From: Topomyia yanbarensis
Lineage: Eukaryota > Arthropoda > Insecta > Diptera > Culicidae
Reading direction: 5' to 3'
Assembly (NCBI RefSeq): GCF_030247195.1
Contig: NC_080671.1
Location: forward strand, 108,363,845 to 108,427,844
Length of the DNA: 64,000 bases
Part shown: in pieces, positions 24,304 to 36,312 of the stretch
Layout: each line of letters starts with the position of its first letter
How positions within the stretch are numbered: position 1 is the first letter of the stretch
Notes under the pieces: generated by a model
Told to the model about the DNA's origin: nothing
Database searches by the model: none
Seen by the model: the letters and a program-made list of their open reading frames with translations, nothing else
Program-made: the position numbers and the translations under genes

Positions 24304-25706
24304 CTAAATAGGAAGGCTAAAGAGTAACCTAATCGGTGAATTTTTGCAGTTGGCGGTCTACGCATTCGTAAGCTGTCTGGAGGTCTGTAACGACTGCGTC
24401 AATTTACGCTTCATTTTCAATAGCCTGGATGCAGTACGAAAACTCGATATTTAGCCAAAACGTTCAGAGCATAAAATTTAGCTGGTATCAACGATGTAGC
24501 TCTACGGTACAATTCAGATTATATTGACTAGGTATTACCTAATAATACACGGTCATTATGAACTCGAACCCCCTCATCAATTGGTTTCCCTCTTCTAATG
24601 AGACATATACCCGGGTAGAGATAGTTGAATAATACTCCATCAAATTAGCTTGCCTCACACCGATTCTGCAGCGAATGCAACTTTCGTGGAATAGCGAGAC
24701 CATAAACACAAGAAACCCCCCCTCCCCTCAGCCCGAAGGCTAATGATAATGACGAGCAGATCGGCATGGTGGCTAGGGTGTCCCCCGTTTTGCAGCAACT
24801 TTTTAAAGCAAAATACCGTTCTTTACTACGGTCTTTCCAAAACTACATGACGCTTGTCACTTCGTGGCAAGGCTTAAAGCGCCCCAACCGAAGAAACCCC
24901 CTTTGCAAATAAATGATCGACGCGATGGGGATGCAGTTGTTGGTGCCTGGTGTAAAATTGCATTGATTTTACCATCTATTTTCCATACCGCCCCTAGAGG
25001 ATAGCTGCTGTCTCTGGTTCTTTGGACCGACTGCTAGCTAGGCTGCCAGGGTGATGATGGGGAACTTTTCACACTGACGGATGGCATCTCCTTTCGTGAA
25101 AAAAACACATAAAACAGCATTTATCTATGCACTCACCTGCCCCCTCCCCAATCATTACCGGTCGCCATTTGTGCTCGCTGAAAGGTGTATAATCAGCGCA
25201 ATCAATTAGCGAAAAATTAACAACATGCATAAACTTAAGCGGAGAGTTTTTTCAGAGACCGTCGGGTAGGATCGGGATGGGGAAAATCGGCCGGTTGCCT
25301 GCGGCGGAACAAACGTTTTTACGCTCCGCTCATGCAGCACAAACGATTTCGTTATATAGCTGGAAGGCACTTGCGGATGCAAGAATGAGCTGCAGCAACA
25401 TCAGCAATAGCAATGGCAATGTAGTTTTATGCAAAAGGGATAAAAATGAGTGAAAAATCGATACTGTACCGAGCGGGCTGACGTTATGGGTGCGTTTTTT
25501 TTCGCCCTTCCCGTACAGTAGGTGATGAAAAATTCAACGACAACGAGTGTGTTCTCCAGAGTCTGTACGATAAATCTGCATGCTTCAAAATACAGATAAT
25601 TTCAATTGTTAGACAATTTTATTTGGTTTCAATATACGAAATTACATGTAACAAAAAAATTGTCCCCTATTCAAAATTAATCGCATTCATCCGCACATAT
25701 TATTTG
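24304..25706. other. Repeat-poor island, no coding signal
   Basis: Within this transposon-rich window the stretch is unusually free of recognisable repeats. Between about 24700 and 25480 it is mixed in composition with homeodomain-like TAATTAGC-type words (for example near 25203). That is weak evidence for conserved non-coding DNA and is not proof of regulation. No splice-flanked open exon was seen. Confidence 0.35.
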
Positions 25707-28641
25707 TTGTACACGGAAAAAAATGTTCCCAAAAACGTGAATAAAATGCCATTAATTCTAGAACAATCACGTTTTTACGTTTCGAAGACAGGACCATGAA
25801 CAAAAATCACGTGTTTCATAGTTATGTTCCATTTTCAGTCAGTAACGCCTAACGCCTAAATATACATTCGTGAATTAGTGCATGATTCCTAGTATAATAG
25901 TCACGACTTACCATTCGAGCTCGTGCAATAATTCATAAAATCGAATAATATTATTCATGTATACGTGAACTGATTTATGATTCATAGCGACAAACCATTC
26001 GAAATAGTTCATAAAATCATGACATCTTATTCATAGAAACTGTTTCATGACTCTTATTATAATAGTCACTCCTGACTATGTGCGGCCTTGAAATAGTTCA
26101 CAAAAGCATGAAATATTATTCATGGATTTGTGAACTGGTTCATGACTCATAGTACATGATTCACGATCTATCTTGAGTGCTGAGGAATTCCACGAAGATC
26201 CGTCCGAAAATCTTTAAAATCGTGACCGACCATCTTAGATTCCAATGAAACTTTACACGTTTCACCGTCATGCAAGACTAAATATTTTCCACAGGTAATA
26301 AAATTATTTTGACTCGAAAGCAACTTTTCAAAAGGGCGTAAACGTTTCTACGTGTATGAATTTCAAATTTTTTTGTTCGATTACTGTATTTTATACAGCA
26401 AAACTATCTGAGAACGAGTTACAGGGAATGAATACTTATGTCTGAAAAAAATATACACTGAAAAAAATGTACACTGAAAAAAACCAACATATGATTCAGC
26501 TATATAGTTTAATCAACAGACCCTATGGTTGAAATATATTTTGGTTGCTTTCATGTAACTTCCAAATGGTTTACAATATCGCCTTGATGTCAAAGAGAAA
26601 GTTGCACGAAAGTTTACGGGCCTTTTGAAAAACCTATTATTGTTGATGGAGAAACGCGACTAACTTATGAAAAGGTCGTAATAAAACACAATAATTGTGT
26701 TGTTAAAACAAAAGTTAAAATATCTCGAGAACTACTACATTTTAGAAATTTTTTGTTAAGAGCATTTCGATTTAAAATGGCGTTTAGAATCATATTCAAA
26801 AAGAAAATTGTATTTTTGACTGCAAATAGTAAGAATTATAAAAAAATGTCAAAAGTTGTTGTTAGGAAAACTTTTTTATTGAAAGCTTCTCCATGATCCA
26901 AATACACTAAAAAGGTTGTTTTTACGTCTTTAAAACGATAAATATTAAATTTTTGACATTTTTTGATGGGGTAACGCGAATAACTTTTAAAAAGAGCATA
27001 ATTACACAAATTAATTGTTTTTGAAGTAGCAAAATTTCAAATATCTCGAAAACTATCGTATTTTGGAAGATTTTTGTTAAATGCATTTTGATTTTAAATG
27101 GTGCTTAGAATTATATTCTGTAATAAAATTACAATTTTGTATGTCAATTAGTATGAAATTTAAAAACATGTACGAAGTTATTGTTAGAAAAACTTTTTTA
27201 CCGATTTTTTTTTCCATCATGCAATCACAATCAAAAAGTTTCTTTTCTCTTTAGGTTTTTGGTAACAAAATATAAAAAATTTAAAAAAATGGGTTTTTTC
27301 GCAATTTAAATTTTTATCATAAATTTTTGTTTTTTTGAAAAATGACACAACATTTTTTTTCAGTGTATATTTTTTTCGGACAGAAGTATTCATTCCCTGT
27401 AACTTGTTCTCAGATAGTTTTGCTGTATAAAATACAGTAATCGAACAAAAAAATGTTGAAATTCATACACGTAGAAACGTTTACGCCCTCTTGAAAAAAT
27501 ACTCTTGTATCAAAATATTCCAATTGCCAGAGAATATCATGGAGATTCATACAGCGAACACACCTGCAAAGTTTCGTTCGAATCGACGATGGTCATATTT
27601 TGCGGTCGGCCGGTTTCTCATGGAATCCCTCTGCTTGTGATATTTAAAAGACATCCGTAATAATTTTCATGTGAACTATTTCACAAAATTTGGGTTTTGT
27701 CGTGAAATGTCATATAGTTATGTAAGAAAACTATGAGGACCTCTAACATTATTATTTATTCGATAAGATTCAATGTGATGTCTGGACAGAAATCGAAAAG
27801 TGCGCTGAGCATCAAAAATATATTATAGAGCCACGAATTTTCTTGTTCGTGATGTAGTTTACAAAACAAGGAATAGCGAATCAGTTACGCTTTCAGATCA
27901 TATTGTCACATTACTCCGAGTACAAAATCCGACAATAATAAAAATCCTAAAATAATTTAATCAATAGTAGTCAAATTACAGCACATGTCAAATTCGAACG
28001 TGAGCTCAAGAATAAAATATCGCGATAACGTGCATATAGATTACGAAAAACGTAACTAAGATCCTGAAAGTATGAACATAAATTACTCTACTCGTGATTA
28101 AAATATCAAACATCGTGACTATGATCCTGAAATCATGAACACGAATCACTCAACGTGTGAATAAAATATCACGAAAACGTGAATATAAATTACAAATTTT
28201 GTGACTAAAACCTTGAAATCATGAACATAAATCGTGCTACTCAGTCAGAAAAATCCGATATTAATCTCATGAATAAAATATCACAGTAACGTGATGAAAA
28301 ATTACGAAAATCGCGACTAAGCTCCTGAAACCGCGACCATCATTTTAATTGATATACTACAAACCAGTGAATCCCCAGAGTATGAACAAGAATCATAACA
28401 AAACCTTAACACGTCCAAGGAACAACCACAGTAACCCAACCAAAACTTGCAATATAACGCCATGTACATTTTTGCGCGAACTAGTTTTTTTAAAAACACA
28501 CATAGTTTCATGATTACGAGGATTATAATAATATTTATACATAGTTACAGGAACTTGGTCACGATTTTCGTAAATCGCTTAGTTCACGAAATCCTGATGT
28601 TTTCTTCATGAATTTATGAACGGATTTTTTTCGGTGTACAA
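25707..28641 (-). mobile_element. TTGTACAC-GAAAAAAA element, copy 1, split by an insertion
   Basis: The ends are inverted: left TTGTACACGGAAAAAAAT, right (reverse complement) TTGTACACCGAAAAAAAT. The interior is built of degenerate repeats on the words TCATGAAC, ACGTGAAT and AATAAAATATC. Read on the minus strand it is collinear with 45807-47245, once a 1450-bp insertion (26182-27631) is removed; its own length is then about 1.5 kb. It has no coding capacity. It is a non-autonomous element of unknown superfamily. Confidence 0.75.
26182..27631 (+). mobile_element. Long-inverted-repeat element, copy 1, TSD TGCT
   Basis: Inverted arms of roughly 290 bp (about 26182-26470 and 27360-27631) share GAGG(A/G)ATTCCA ends and the landmark TACAGCAAAACTATCTGAGA; the outer 160 bp of the arms are more diverged than the inner part. 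A 4-bp duplication TGCT flanks it. The sister host element at 45807-47245 preserves the uninterrupted site (TGCTTGTGATATTT), confirming insertion. The AT-rich interior has no gene. A second copy is at 39519-41163. Confidence 0.8.
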
Positions 28642-28896
28642 TGTCACATACACTTATAGTGTAAGGGAAAATTTTGTACTTAAAGAAAGAACTGCAGTAT
28701 TTTGGGTGACAAAAAATATCGTTCACCAACATTTTTTTGCCTGGTCTATTCAGTCATACAATATTTTAACAATATTTCCCCAAATTTTCACAGCAAAATA
28801 TTTATAATGAATCCGCAGGAAACACCTCAAAAAAATGCGGTGTATACTAAGGCCAAAACGCTTCAAAATTTCGCACAGTTCTTTTTCGTATCGTTG
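28642..28896. other. Short AT-rich spacer with left TSD of the next element
   Basis: It is non-coding. It ends with CGTTG (28892-28896), the left target duplication of the Transib-like element that follows. Confidence 0.5.
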
Positions 28897-30168
28897 CACA
28901 GTGGCACGACTTAGAACAAAAGGTGGACTAAAGTCCAAACTTTTCCGTATCGGTTCATATAGGACGTTTTTATGTAATTTTGGTACGTTGAATTTGTTTT
29001 CGATATTAAAACATTTCAAAAATGAACATTTACTATTCATTAGGGTGTCTCAATTTTTTTTCTAAATCGTTCTTAAAATTTGTGTATATTAATTTTCGTG
29101 TGCTAAGTCGTTTTTAATATTAAAATTTGCAAAAAAAAATTCATTATACATTAGGGTGGCTCAAAAATAATTATTTTGCTGTGAAGGCTCAAAAAATTTT
29201 TAAAGACATTTTTGTGCGCTGAATTCCTATGTTGGTTATAGTAAATAGAAATTAACTTTACTACTTATTAGAGTGGCTCAAAAGTAAATATTTTGTCTTT
29301 TATAAAGATTTCATTCAATTGTAATTTTGGAATTTATTTTCCGTATTGAAACGAATTGATTGACATCTCATTATGGGGCTTTAGAAATGACTATATTATA
29401 TTTAAGGATCAAATAAGATGTGATCGACTAATTTTGGAACGTATAATTCATTAGTGGGTTACTTGGTATGAACACTACATTTTTTTAATTTTCAAAACAA
29501 AAATTTTGAGCGTCATAGTGGAATATTGATTTACATTCACTAATCAACAAGATGGTTAACGATTTTGTTTTCACAGGTGTGTTTTAAGTTGCTTAGTTTG
29601 CTTATTTCATGCCTTAAATTAAAATAAATCCAAAATCCTGTTTTCGCGTCTCCATTCACAGTTTTTTCAAATTTTGACTGCTTATCGCAAGTTTTCGCAA
29701 AACTAGTATAGGCTCATTTTAAAGAGAAAATGAATAGCTTTGGAATGGTCATGGTGTGATCGCGGGCATTCACGGGCGTTGTTGTTGTTATCGCTTTAGA
29801 AGTTCGAATTCAATAAAAAATCATGACAAACAGTTATCTAAACACTAACTAAACCAACTAGTGACTTATTTTTGGCGATTTTACGATGCAATTTTATCAC
29901 ACGGATAATTTTGGTGAAGTAATGCAAATCATAAAATCAACCGTTTCTTTGAAAAACGACAATAACCCTATGTAGTTCCTATGGTCAAATAATGCAAAAA
30001 ACACTTGAGTTGTGCCCTTCAAAAAGCTGTCAAAAATTCATTTTGCATTCAAATTACCTAAAATCTCGCGAAAATGTCTCTGATGGCTCAGCTGATACGA
30101 GAAAAATACTAGTGATAATATCGCATAACCTTCATATATGGACTTAAGTCCGGGCTCGTCCCACTGTG
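28897..30168. mobile_element. Transib-like non-autonomous element 1, TSD CGTTG
   Basis: The left end reads CACAGTGGCACGACTTAG; the right end, reverse-complemented, reads CACAGTGGGACGAGCCCG. The 5-bp duplication CGTTG is perfect (28892-28896 and 30169-30173). CAC-starting ends with a 5-bp GC-rich duplication fit Transib, whose terminal heptamer resembles the V(D)J recombination signal CACAGTG. The 1272-bp body has no transposase; it contains degenerate units beginning TTAGGGTGGCTCAAA at about 29040, 29150 and 29270. Confidence 0.75.
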
Positions 30169-30829
30169 CGTTGCCCAGGTAACTTCTGGAACTCTTTACA
30201 ACATTTTTAGCAATAATATTTTTACAATAAAATGATTCCCGATTTTGCTAGAGAACAACGGATTTTTGGCTTTAAAGTACTACGAAAAATTAAAAAACCA
30301 AAAATAAAATAAAATATTCCGTTATTAGTTAAGAAATGATGTGACGAAAAATTGTGTAAAATTTCAAAATGATTGGTCTAGTAGATTTAGAGTTACGATG
30401 TACACGGCGAAACACGTCCCACCTACTTCTCCTATTGTTTTTATTGGATTTCTAGTTAGCGTTGACATATAAATACAAATACGTTTTTTAATCAACTCGT
30501 AGGAATGTAAGGAGTACAACTAGCAAAAAAATAGGTGAATTCGTTAATTACTTATAAATTATAAACAATCAAAACTCGAATATCTCGTTTTTTTTTTACA
30601 ATAAATTCGGCTGTGTCTGAACTAAAAGCGTTAGAGATCTAAAAAATTTGTTGCAAGTACCTCAAAGGTTAAACTAAATAATACATTTTTGCAGAATTTT
30701 TCGCAGGTCAGATTTTTCGAAAAAAAATATCAAAATATGCAAAAATGGAGTTTATTATTACGTTGGTCTATAAAAGATTTCGAGAGACAGGAATAACTTC
30801 TCAACTAGCATAAAAATAGATTATGTGGT
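30169..30829. other. Unassigned AT-rich sequence
   Basis: The right target copy CGTTG is at 30169-30173. No gene or repeat was recognised in the rest. Confidence 0.35.
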
Positions 30830-31700
30830 TTTTGAGGTCGCTGAATACTAGTCTGATAACTGATTTTGAAAATTATAGATGTTTGCTACACAATAGCAGT
30901 CATTTTTTACGAAATTTACGAATTTTGTTAGAATGAGCATAAAACTCGATTTACGAGAGTTTTTGGGGTCGCTGATTACGATTCTGATGCCAATGAATTC
31001 AAAATAGCGCCTACAAAATGGCAACCATTTTCTACGAAATACGAAATTTAGCCAAATACAGTCGTCATATTAGATCCGTTATTTTTAATTTGATGATTCT
31101 AACGTCAGAACCAAAATTAGCGACCCCGAAAGCCCGCCATTTTGAATTTTACATTTTTGATGTCAGAATCGGAATCAGCGACTCCGAAAACCCCCTTGGA
31201 AGACGTTTTGGGCCAATATAAAAAACATGAAATTTAGCCAAGCACAGTCGCCATATTGGATCCGTCATTTTGAATTTTACGTTTTTGATGTCAAAATCAG
31301 AATTAGCGACCCCGAAAAAACCCTTGTAAAACGTTTTGAGCCAATATAAAAAAACATGAAATTTAACCAAACACAGTCGCCATATTGGATCAGCCATTTT
31401 GAATTTTACATTTTCGGCATCAAAATCAGAATTAGCGACCTCGAAAACTCCCTTGTAAGACGTTTTAGCCCAATAAAAAAACATGAAATTTAACCAAACA
31501 CAGTCGCCATATTGGATCCGCTATTTTGAATTTTACTTTTTTGATGTCAAAATCAGAATCAGCGACCCCGAAAGCCCCCTTGTAAAACGTTTTAGACCAA
31601 TATAAATAACATGAAATTTTGCAAAGCACAGTCGCCATAATGGATCCGCCATTTTGAATTTTACATTTTCGACGTCAGAATCAGCGACCCCGAAAACCTA
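30830..31700. repeat. 127-bp tandem satellite with an inverted leading part
   Basis: The box CAGTCGCCATATTGGATCC recurs at about 31247, 31374, 31501 and 31628, exactly 127 bp apart, with an earlier diverged unit near 31060. Each unit carries AGCGACCCCGAAAA and a TTTTGAATTTTAC box. Upstream, at about 30830-31000, the same boxes appear in reverse orientation (GTTTTTGGGGTCGCTGATT), so the array changes direction once. Open frames through it are a by-product of the repeat. Confidence 0.85.
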
Positions 31701-32151
31701 TGTAAAGCTAAAAATAACAGTATTAACAATGAAAAAAAATCGCGTCGCAAAGGGTTAACCGTACCCTACCCTTAAAATAGTAAGGGTGCCCGGGGCTAGC
31801 TGGCGGATGGGGTAAGTTAGCGGAATTCCTTTTTCTCCGTATCTACTAGGCAGTTTAGTAGCACTACCTCTCGTTGTGTACCTCAAGTTATGTGAAACCC
31901 ATTATCCAAACAATGTCAAGCACCAAGCTAAAGCTAAAGAACCATTGACAGACTATTTCTTTAAGATGGTCATTGTATTACAACTCGACAGTGGTGCATC
32001 GAGGAGACCGAGAGGGCTTATGGGCCTTTTTTATGTTTTAGGCTTTTTTCGTACTCTGAACCAGCCCTAACTAACACGGTCAACCATTAGCCCGTGCGCG
32101 GTGGCGTGGCAGCCTGACGGGTTTACGTGGATTGATTTTAGCGTTTGCATA
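31701..32151. other. Unassigned sequence
   Basis: No gene recognised. GTTAACCGTACCCTACCCTT near 31755 is followed by an inverted AGTAAGGGTGCCC, a possible small hairpin. Confidence 0.3.
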
Positions 32152-32156
32152 CATTG

Positions 32157-34100
32157 CACAGTAGCCCAGAATGCGAATTTAGCATGAATTTTAACTTTTT
32201 GCTAAAATTAAATGACTTAGGCTTGCAACATGTTTGGCAAAGTTGTTGTACTTTGCAAGGCCCTTCTTTTTGTTGAAACCGATGCTAGGGTGGTTCTAAA
32301 TTTAGCAATATTTAAAATAGAACTTTTTAACGGTTTGAGATGGAGCTATACTGTCTTCGATGAAGTTGAAGAGCAAAACATTTTAGACAAATTTGCTGAA
32401 CACATGCAAGCTCTACCTTTTATATTTTCCATTGCACGAGAAATTCAAATGTAAGCTTTAGGGTGTTCCTTAGAAAACGGTTTTATTTCTATAACTTTTG
32501 AAGTTTTTATTTTACGCTAAAGTACCCTTTGGACAACTTGAAAATTATTTTAGGGCGAATAATTTGCTTCAAAACACCAACTACTTATCTTTTCTCGTTT
32601 TAAAGTTATAAGAACTTTTATATAAAAAATATAACTTTTCCAAATAGAATTATCTTTGATTCGGGCACTGAAAATTGAATACTGTTGCTTTCATATGAAA
32701 TAGCATGCTTTTTAATATATATCACCAAAAAATGGCAAATGCGATATTTTTTTATATCTTGCAATATTGTACTCAAAAAAATAGTTTATTTTTAATAAAA
32801 AGTATATACAGCTTTCTAACGAGCGAAGCTAGAGGTTCAATATATAAGACAAATTGTTTTCCTTCAAAATATCTGAAAGTATTTCTAAAGTGATCTTAAT
32901 GAAAAATCAAAACTGTTTTCCTTCAAAATATCTGAAAGTATTTCTAAAGTGATCTTAATGAAAAATCAAAACTGCCAAAGTTATACACAGAAAACTATTT
33001 TTTAAGAAACACCCTGAATTTTTTTGGTAAATTTCTTGTAAAATGAAAAGCACACGACATAGAGTTTCAGTGTCTTCGACAAAGTTTTTTAAAATTTCAT
33101 TTTCTTCAATTTTATGGAAGATAGCGAAACTCTATCTCGAACCATTAAAAAGTTAATTTTCTGATTTTAAAAAATTTAGAGCCACCCTACCCACTATTCA
33201 ACATAATAGAAAAGTATTGTAAAGTGAAATATTTTATCATGAAAAAGAAACTAATTTTTTTTATATTGTTCACCGTGAAAGTAATTTAAACATATTACAA
33301 AGAGTCAATTCATGAAAAACCAAATTTTTAATATAACTTTTTCAGTTTTCATTTTTTTCCAACCTATCCTTCAGATGTTTTTTAGAGTTTCTGAAGACGA
33401 ACATTTTCTTCTAATACATCAAAACTCTAGCTTTTATTGTTCAGAAGATATGAGCACTTAATATTTCAAAAATAGATTTTTTTAAATGTTTTATGAAATT
33501 TAAAAAAATATTGTATTCGCCATTTTTTGCTCAATTATAACTCTAATCATGACCTCATTTATAGGTCAAACAGAATTATTTTTTATTTGCCCCAAATGAG
33601 TCATATTGTTATTTCAAACAACCCCATTTTTGTCGAAAAAGTGCTCGTAACTTTTCAACGGAAATAGCTAAATATATGGTGCCATGAAACAAATTATTCA
33701 CCTTGAAACAATCTTAAAGTTGTCTGAAGACTACTTTAGTTTTAAAGGAATACAGCAAAAGTTATTGGAATAAAGCTGTATTTCGAAGATACACCCTAAG
33801 CTCCGACATTAAATTTATTGTAAAATAAAAAGTATGACAGATAGAGCTTACATGTCTTCAGCAAATTTTTCCAAAATTTGTCGTTCTACAACTTCGCTGA
33901 AGGTCGTTTGGCTCTAGCTAGAATGATTAAAAAGTTAATTTTTTGATCTTGGTAAAATTAGAACCACCCTAACTGTTGTTGTAACAAAAAGAGGTGGCTC
34001 ATAAACTACGAAAACTTCTCCAAAGACTTAATAAGGCTAAGTTGTTTAGTTTTAGTACAATCTCAAAATTCCAGCTAAATTTGCATTCTGGACCACTGTG
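32157..34100. mobile_element. Transib-like non-autonomous element 2, TSD CATTG
   Basis: The left end is CACAGTAGCCCAGAATGCG; the right end, reverse-complemented, is CACAGTGGTCCAGAATGCA. The inverted ends agree at roughly 32 of the first 38 positions. CATTG flanks both sides (32152-32156 and 34101-34105). The 1944-bp AT-rich interior holds no transposase. Paired GGGTGGTTCTAA-type and ACCACCCTAA-type words lie inside the ends, suggesting longer degenerate inverted structure. CACAGT ends plus a 5-bp duplication support Transib. Confidence 0.75.
32855..32972 (+). repeat. 59-bp tandem duplication
   Basis: Two adjacent copies of a 59-bp unit, starting TGTTTTCCTTCAAAATATC, lie inside Transib-like element 2. 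The copies look identical, so the duplication is recent relative to the element. Confidence 0.9.
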
Positions 34101-34105
34101 CATTG

Positions 34106-34510
34106 TTCTACAGTTGAATGGCATTGTTGATGAACAGCACCGCTCACAGTGGGGGTCATTTTGTGTCCATTTATCGGTCGACTTCGCCATCGTGCACAGG
34201 CTAATTAGATTAATTAAATAAATGTAAATAGTTGTCGTTTTGTAATAATTGTAGTTTTAGTACTAGTGCACAATGGCTATGTGCTAGTCGTCCGTCTGTC
34301 TATCTGTGTATGTGTATTAGCATTTGTGATAGCTGAATCATGGTACGATTGCAGAACTGGCGTATACAATAGAATAGTGGGTAATCTTTCCGATGTTCGA
34401 TTTGTGCATTTGATTCTATTCATTCGGGACGATCGGATTGGATGAATTAAGGTACAATTAATTTACCGACGCACGTGAATCATCCATTCCCGGTCACCAT
34501 TTTAACTTAA
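34106..34510. other. Spacer with a lone CACAGTG word
   Basis: CACAGTGGGGGTC at 34145 resembles another Transib-like end, but no partner end or duplication was found. No gene is visible. TTAA of the next element is at 34507-34510. Confidence 0.35.
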
Positions 34511-34709
34511 CCCTTAAAAAAGCAAGCTAAAATTGTCACTTCAAGAAGCATCGCTCCTAAGACCCATTGAAATCAAAAGCCTCTTTTTTGTAGTTTTATC
34601 GGTGAGAAAGCCCAAAAACACTCGAACATTTGTATTTCGAATTAGTAATTCATTGAAACTAGAAAACAGTAACTAGCCGGGGCTCTGAGACCCTTTGCCT
34701 TTTTGAGGG
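34511..34709. mobile_element. piggyBac-like MITE, copy 1
   Basis: TTAA flanks both ends (34507-34510 and 34710-34713). The ends are CCCTTAAAAAAGCAAG and, reverse-complemented from the right, CCCTCAAAAAGGCAAA. TTAA duplications with CCCT-starting inverted ends are the piggyBac pattern. The ~200-bp interior is non-coding and matches 44653-44855 in reverse orientation. Confidence 0.85.
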
Positions 34710-34815
34710 TTAATGACAAATAAACACTATTTGCTGACATTTAGACGAGTTAAAGTAGTTTGATTATAAGTTAATGTGTTCTTTTCTTCTACTTCATTAG
34801 CCTGTTTTTGTTGTA

Positions 34816-35247
34816 CAGTAAGATTCCGTTTTTGGCACGTTCCTTTTTTGGCATGCTTCATTTTTGGCAACAAAAAAAGTTCCGTTTTTGGCAACAAATG
34901 GATTCCGTTTTGGCAACATTGTTGTTGTACATAGTAAATCTTTTACAAAGTGCTCATACACATTTAGTTGTAATAATTGATATCATTTTTGATTTTTTTT
35001 TCCAGACATGGGAGTCATATTTACTACATTTTATGGGGGCGGGCATAGCAAATAAAATTATATTTGCTGATTTTCTTCTATTATTTCATTTAATATCATA
35101 TATTCTTATATAATTACTGTTGTTGTAACATTTATGATGTAACAAATTGAAAATAAAAGCTTTTAACGTAAGGTTCCATTTTTGGCACGGTTCCTGTTTT
35201 GGCAAATGAAAAAAAAATATATTGCTGCCAAAAACGGAATCCTACTG
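34816..35247. mobile_element. Pogo/mariner-like MITE with terminal sub-repeats
   Basis: TA flanks each end. The left end is CAGTAAGATTCCGTTTTTGG; the right end in reverse complement is CAGTAGGATTCCGTTTTTGG, one mismatch over about 22 bp. CAGT ends and a TA duplication fit the pogo group of Tc1/mariner. The TTCCGTTTTTGGCA box recurs several times just inside the left end (34826-34915) and again near the right end (35170-35215), giving subterminal arrays. It has no transposase. Confidence 0.8.
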
Positions 35248-35439
35248 TACTTCTATTAGTTTGGTTTTCCACTACTCATGTATACTAAAAAAAAGTATCG
35301 GCCAATTTATACGCTTTTAATTAATCTCTGCATATATTTTCCTTAATTCGGCATGTTAGGATTCCATTTATTACTATATTCTAAATTAGATTCATTCTAA
35401 CACTCACTAACATAATTAATTGCATATCCTCTCATATAC
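35248..35439. other. Short unassigned spacer
   Basis: AT-rich, non-coding, with nothing recognised. Confidence 0.3.
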
Positions 35440-35865
35440 GTACAAATGCTCGTTTCCTTCGCGATAACACAAACCTGGTCACAAACGCGACCATGCAATT
35501 GCAATCATCTACACATACCTACGCCCGCGACTCGCCAACATTAAAACACCCCGGTAATTATGTGAACGTTGTAGCACCCATAAACTTACCAACGTGGTCT
35601 TAAACATTAACTCACCGCTCCACAGTGGCCGGTCTTCGAACAAAAGTCGGACGAAACCAAAAATGTTGCCCAATCTGGCTGAAAATTACATATGAAGATA
35701 ATTTTGGGGTGCTGAGCTTATTTTTAATGCCAAAAGTTATAAAAGATGAAATAAATTTTCCCATACAGTGCTATCGAACCTTTCTTATAAGCATAATATC
35801 ATTTTTATGAAAAATCTTTTTTTTACTGATTAGATATAACTGAAACTAGATAAAGCAACGGTGCT

Positions 35866-36165
35866 GGGTCATTAGGCCGAAAGCCGGTAGGCCGAATGTC
35901 GTTCGGCCGAATGCCGTTAGGCCGACTGTCATTAGGCCGAAAGGGTCATTAGGCCGAAGGCCATTTGGCCGAACGGGTCATTAGGCCGAATGGGTCATTA
36001 GGCCGAATGGGTCATTAGGCCGAATGGGTCATTAGGCCGAATGGGTCATTAGGCCGAATGGGTCATTAGGCCGAATGGGTCATTAGGCCGAATGGGTCAT
36101 TAGGCCGAATGGGTCAGTGGGCCGAATGGGTCATTAGGCCGAATGGGTCATTAGGCCGAATAAAC
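35866..36165 (+). repeat. GGCCGAATGGGTCATTA minisatellite, left arm
   Basis: A 17-bp unit repeats through this arm. About ten consecutive near-identical units fill 35985-36160. Outer units vary (AAAGCCG, ATGTCGTTC), as expected if arrays expand from the inside. Confidence 0.9.
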
Positions 36166-36312
36166 CAAAGAGAATGATAAATATGTATTGCGGTTGTAAC
36201 TGAAAACTTTCAATGAAGGGGGACTTTTTACGATTTTTTTAAAACTTACAATAATAATGTTTAGAATATTTACAACACCTTTCTCGTTGCTGTAAGGGAA
36301 CAAATAAGTGAA

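Noticed and set aside
31149..31484. Minus-strand open frame of 111 codons with an internally repeated peptide
   Set aside because: It runs through the 127-bp satellite, and the peptide repeat follows from the DNA repeat. The period is not a multiple of three, so it is not maintained as coding.
34145..34157. Another CACAGTG-type transposon end
   Set aside because: No inverted partner and no matching 5-bp duplication were found; it may be chance or a truncated end.
35985..36165. Regular repeat array that might suggest CRISPR
   Set aside because: Units are contiguous with no unique spacers, the DNA is eukaryotic, and a mirrored array forms the other arm of a foldback element.
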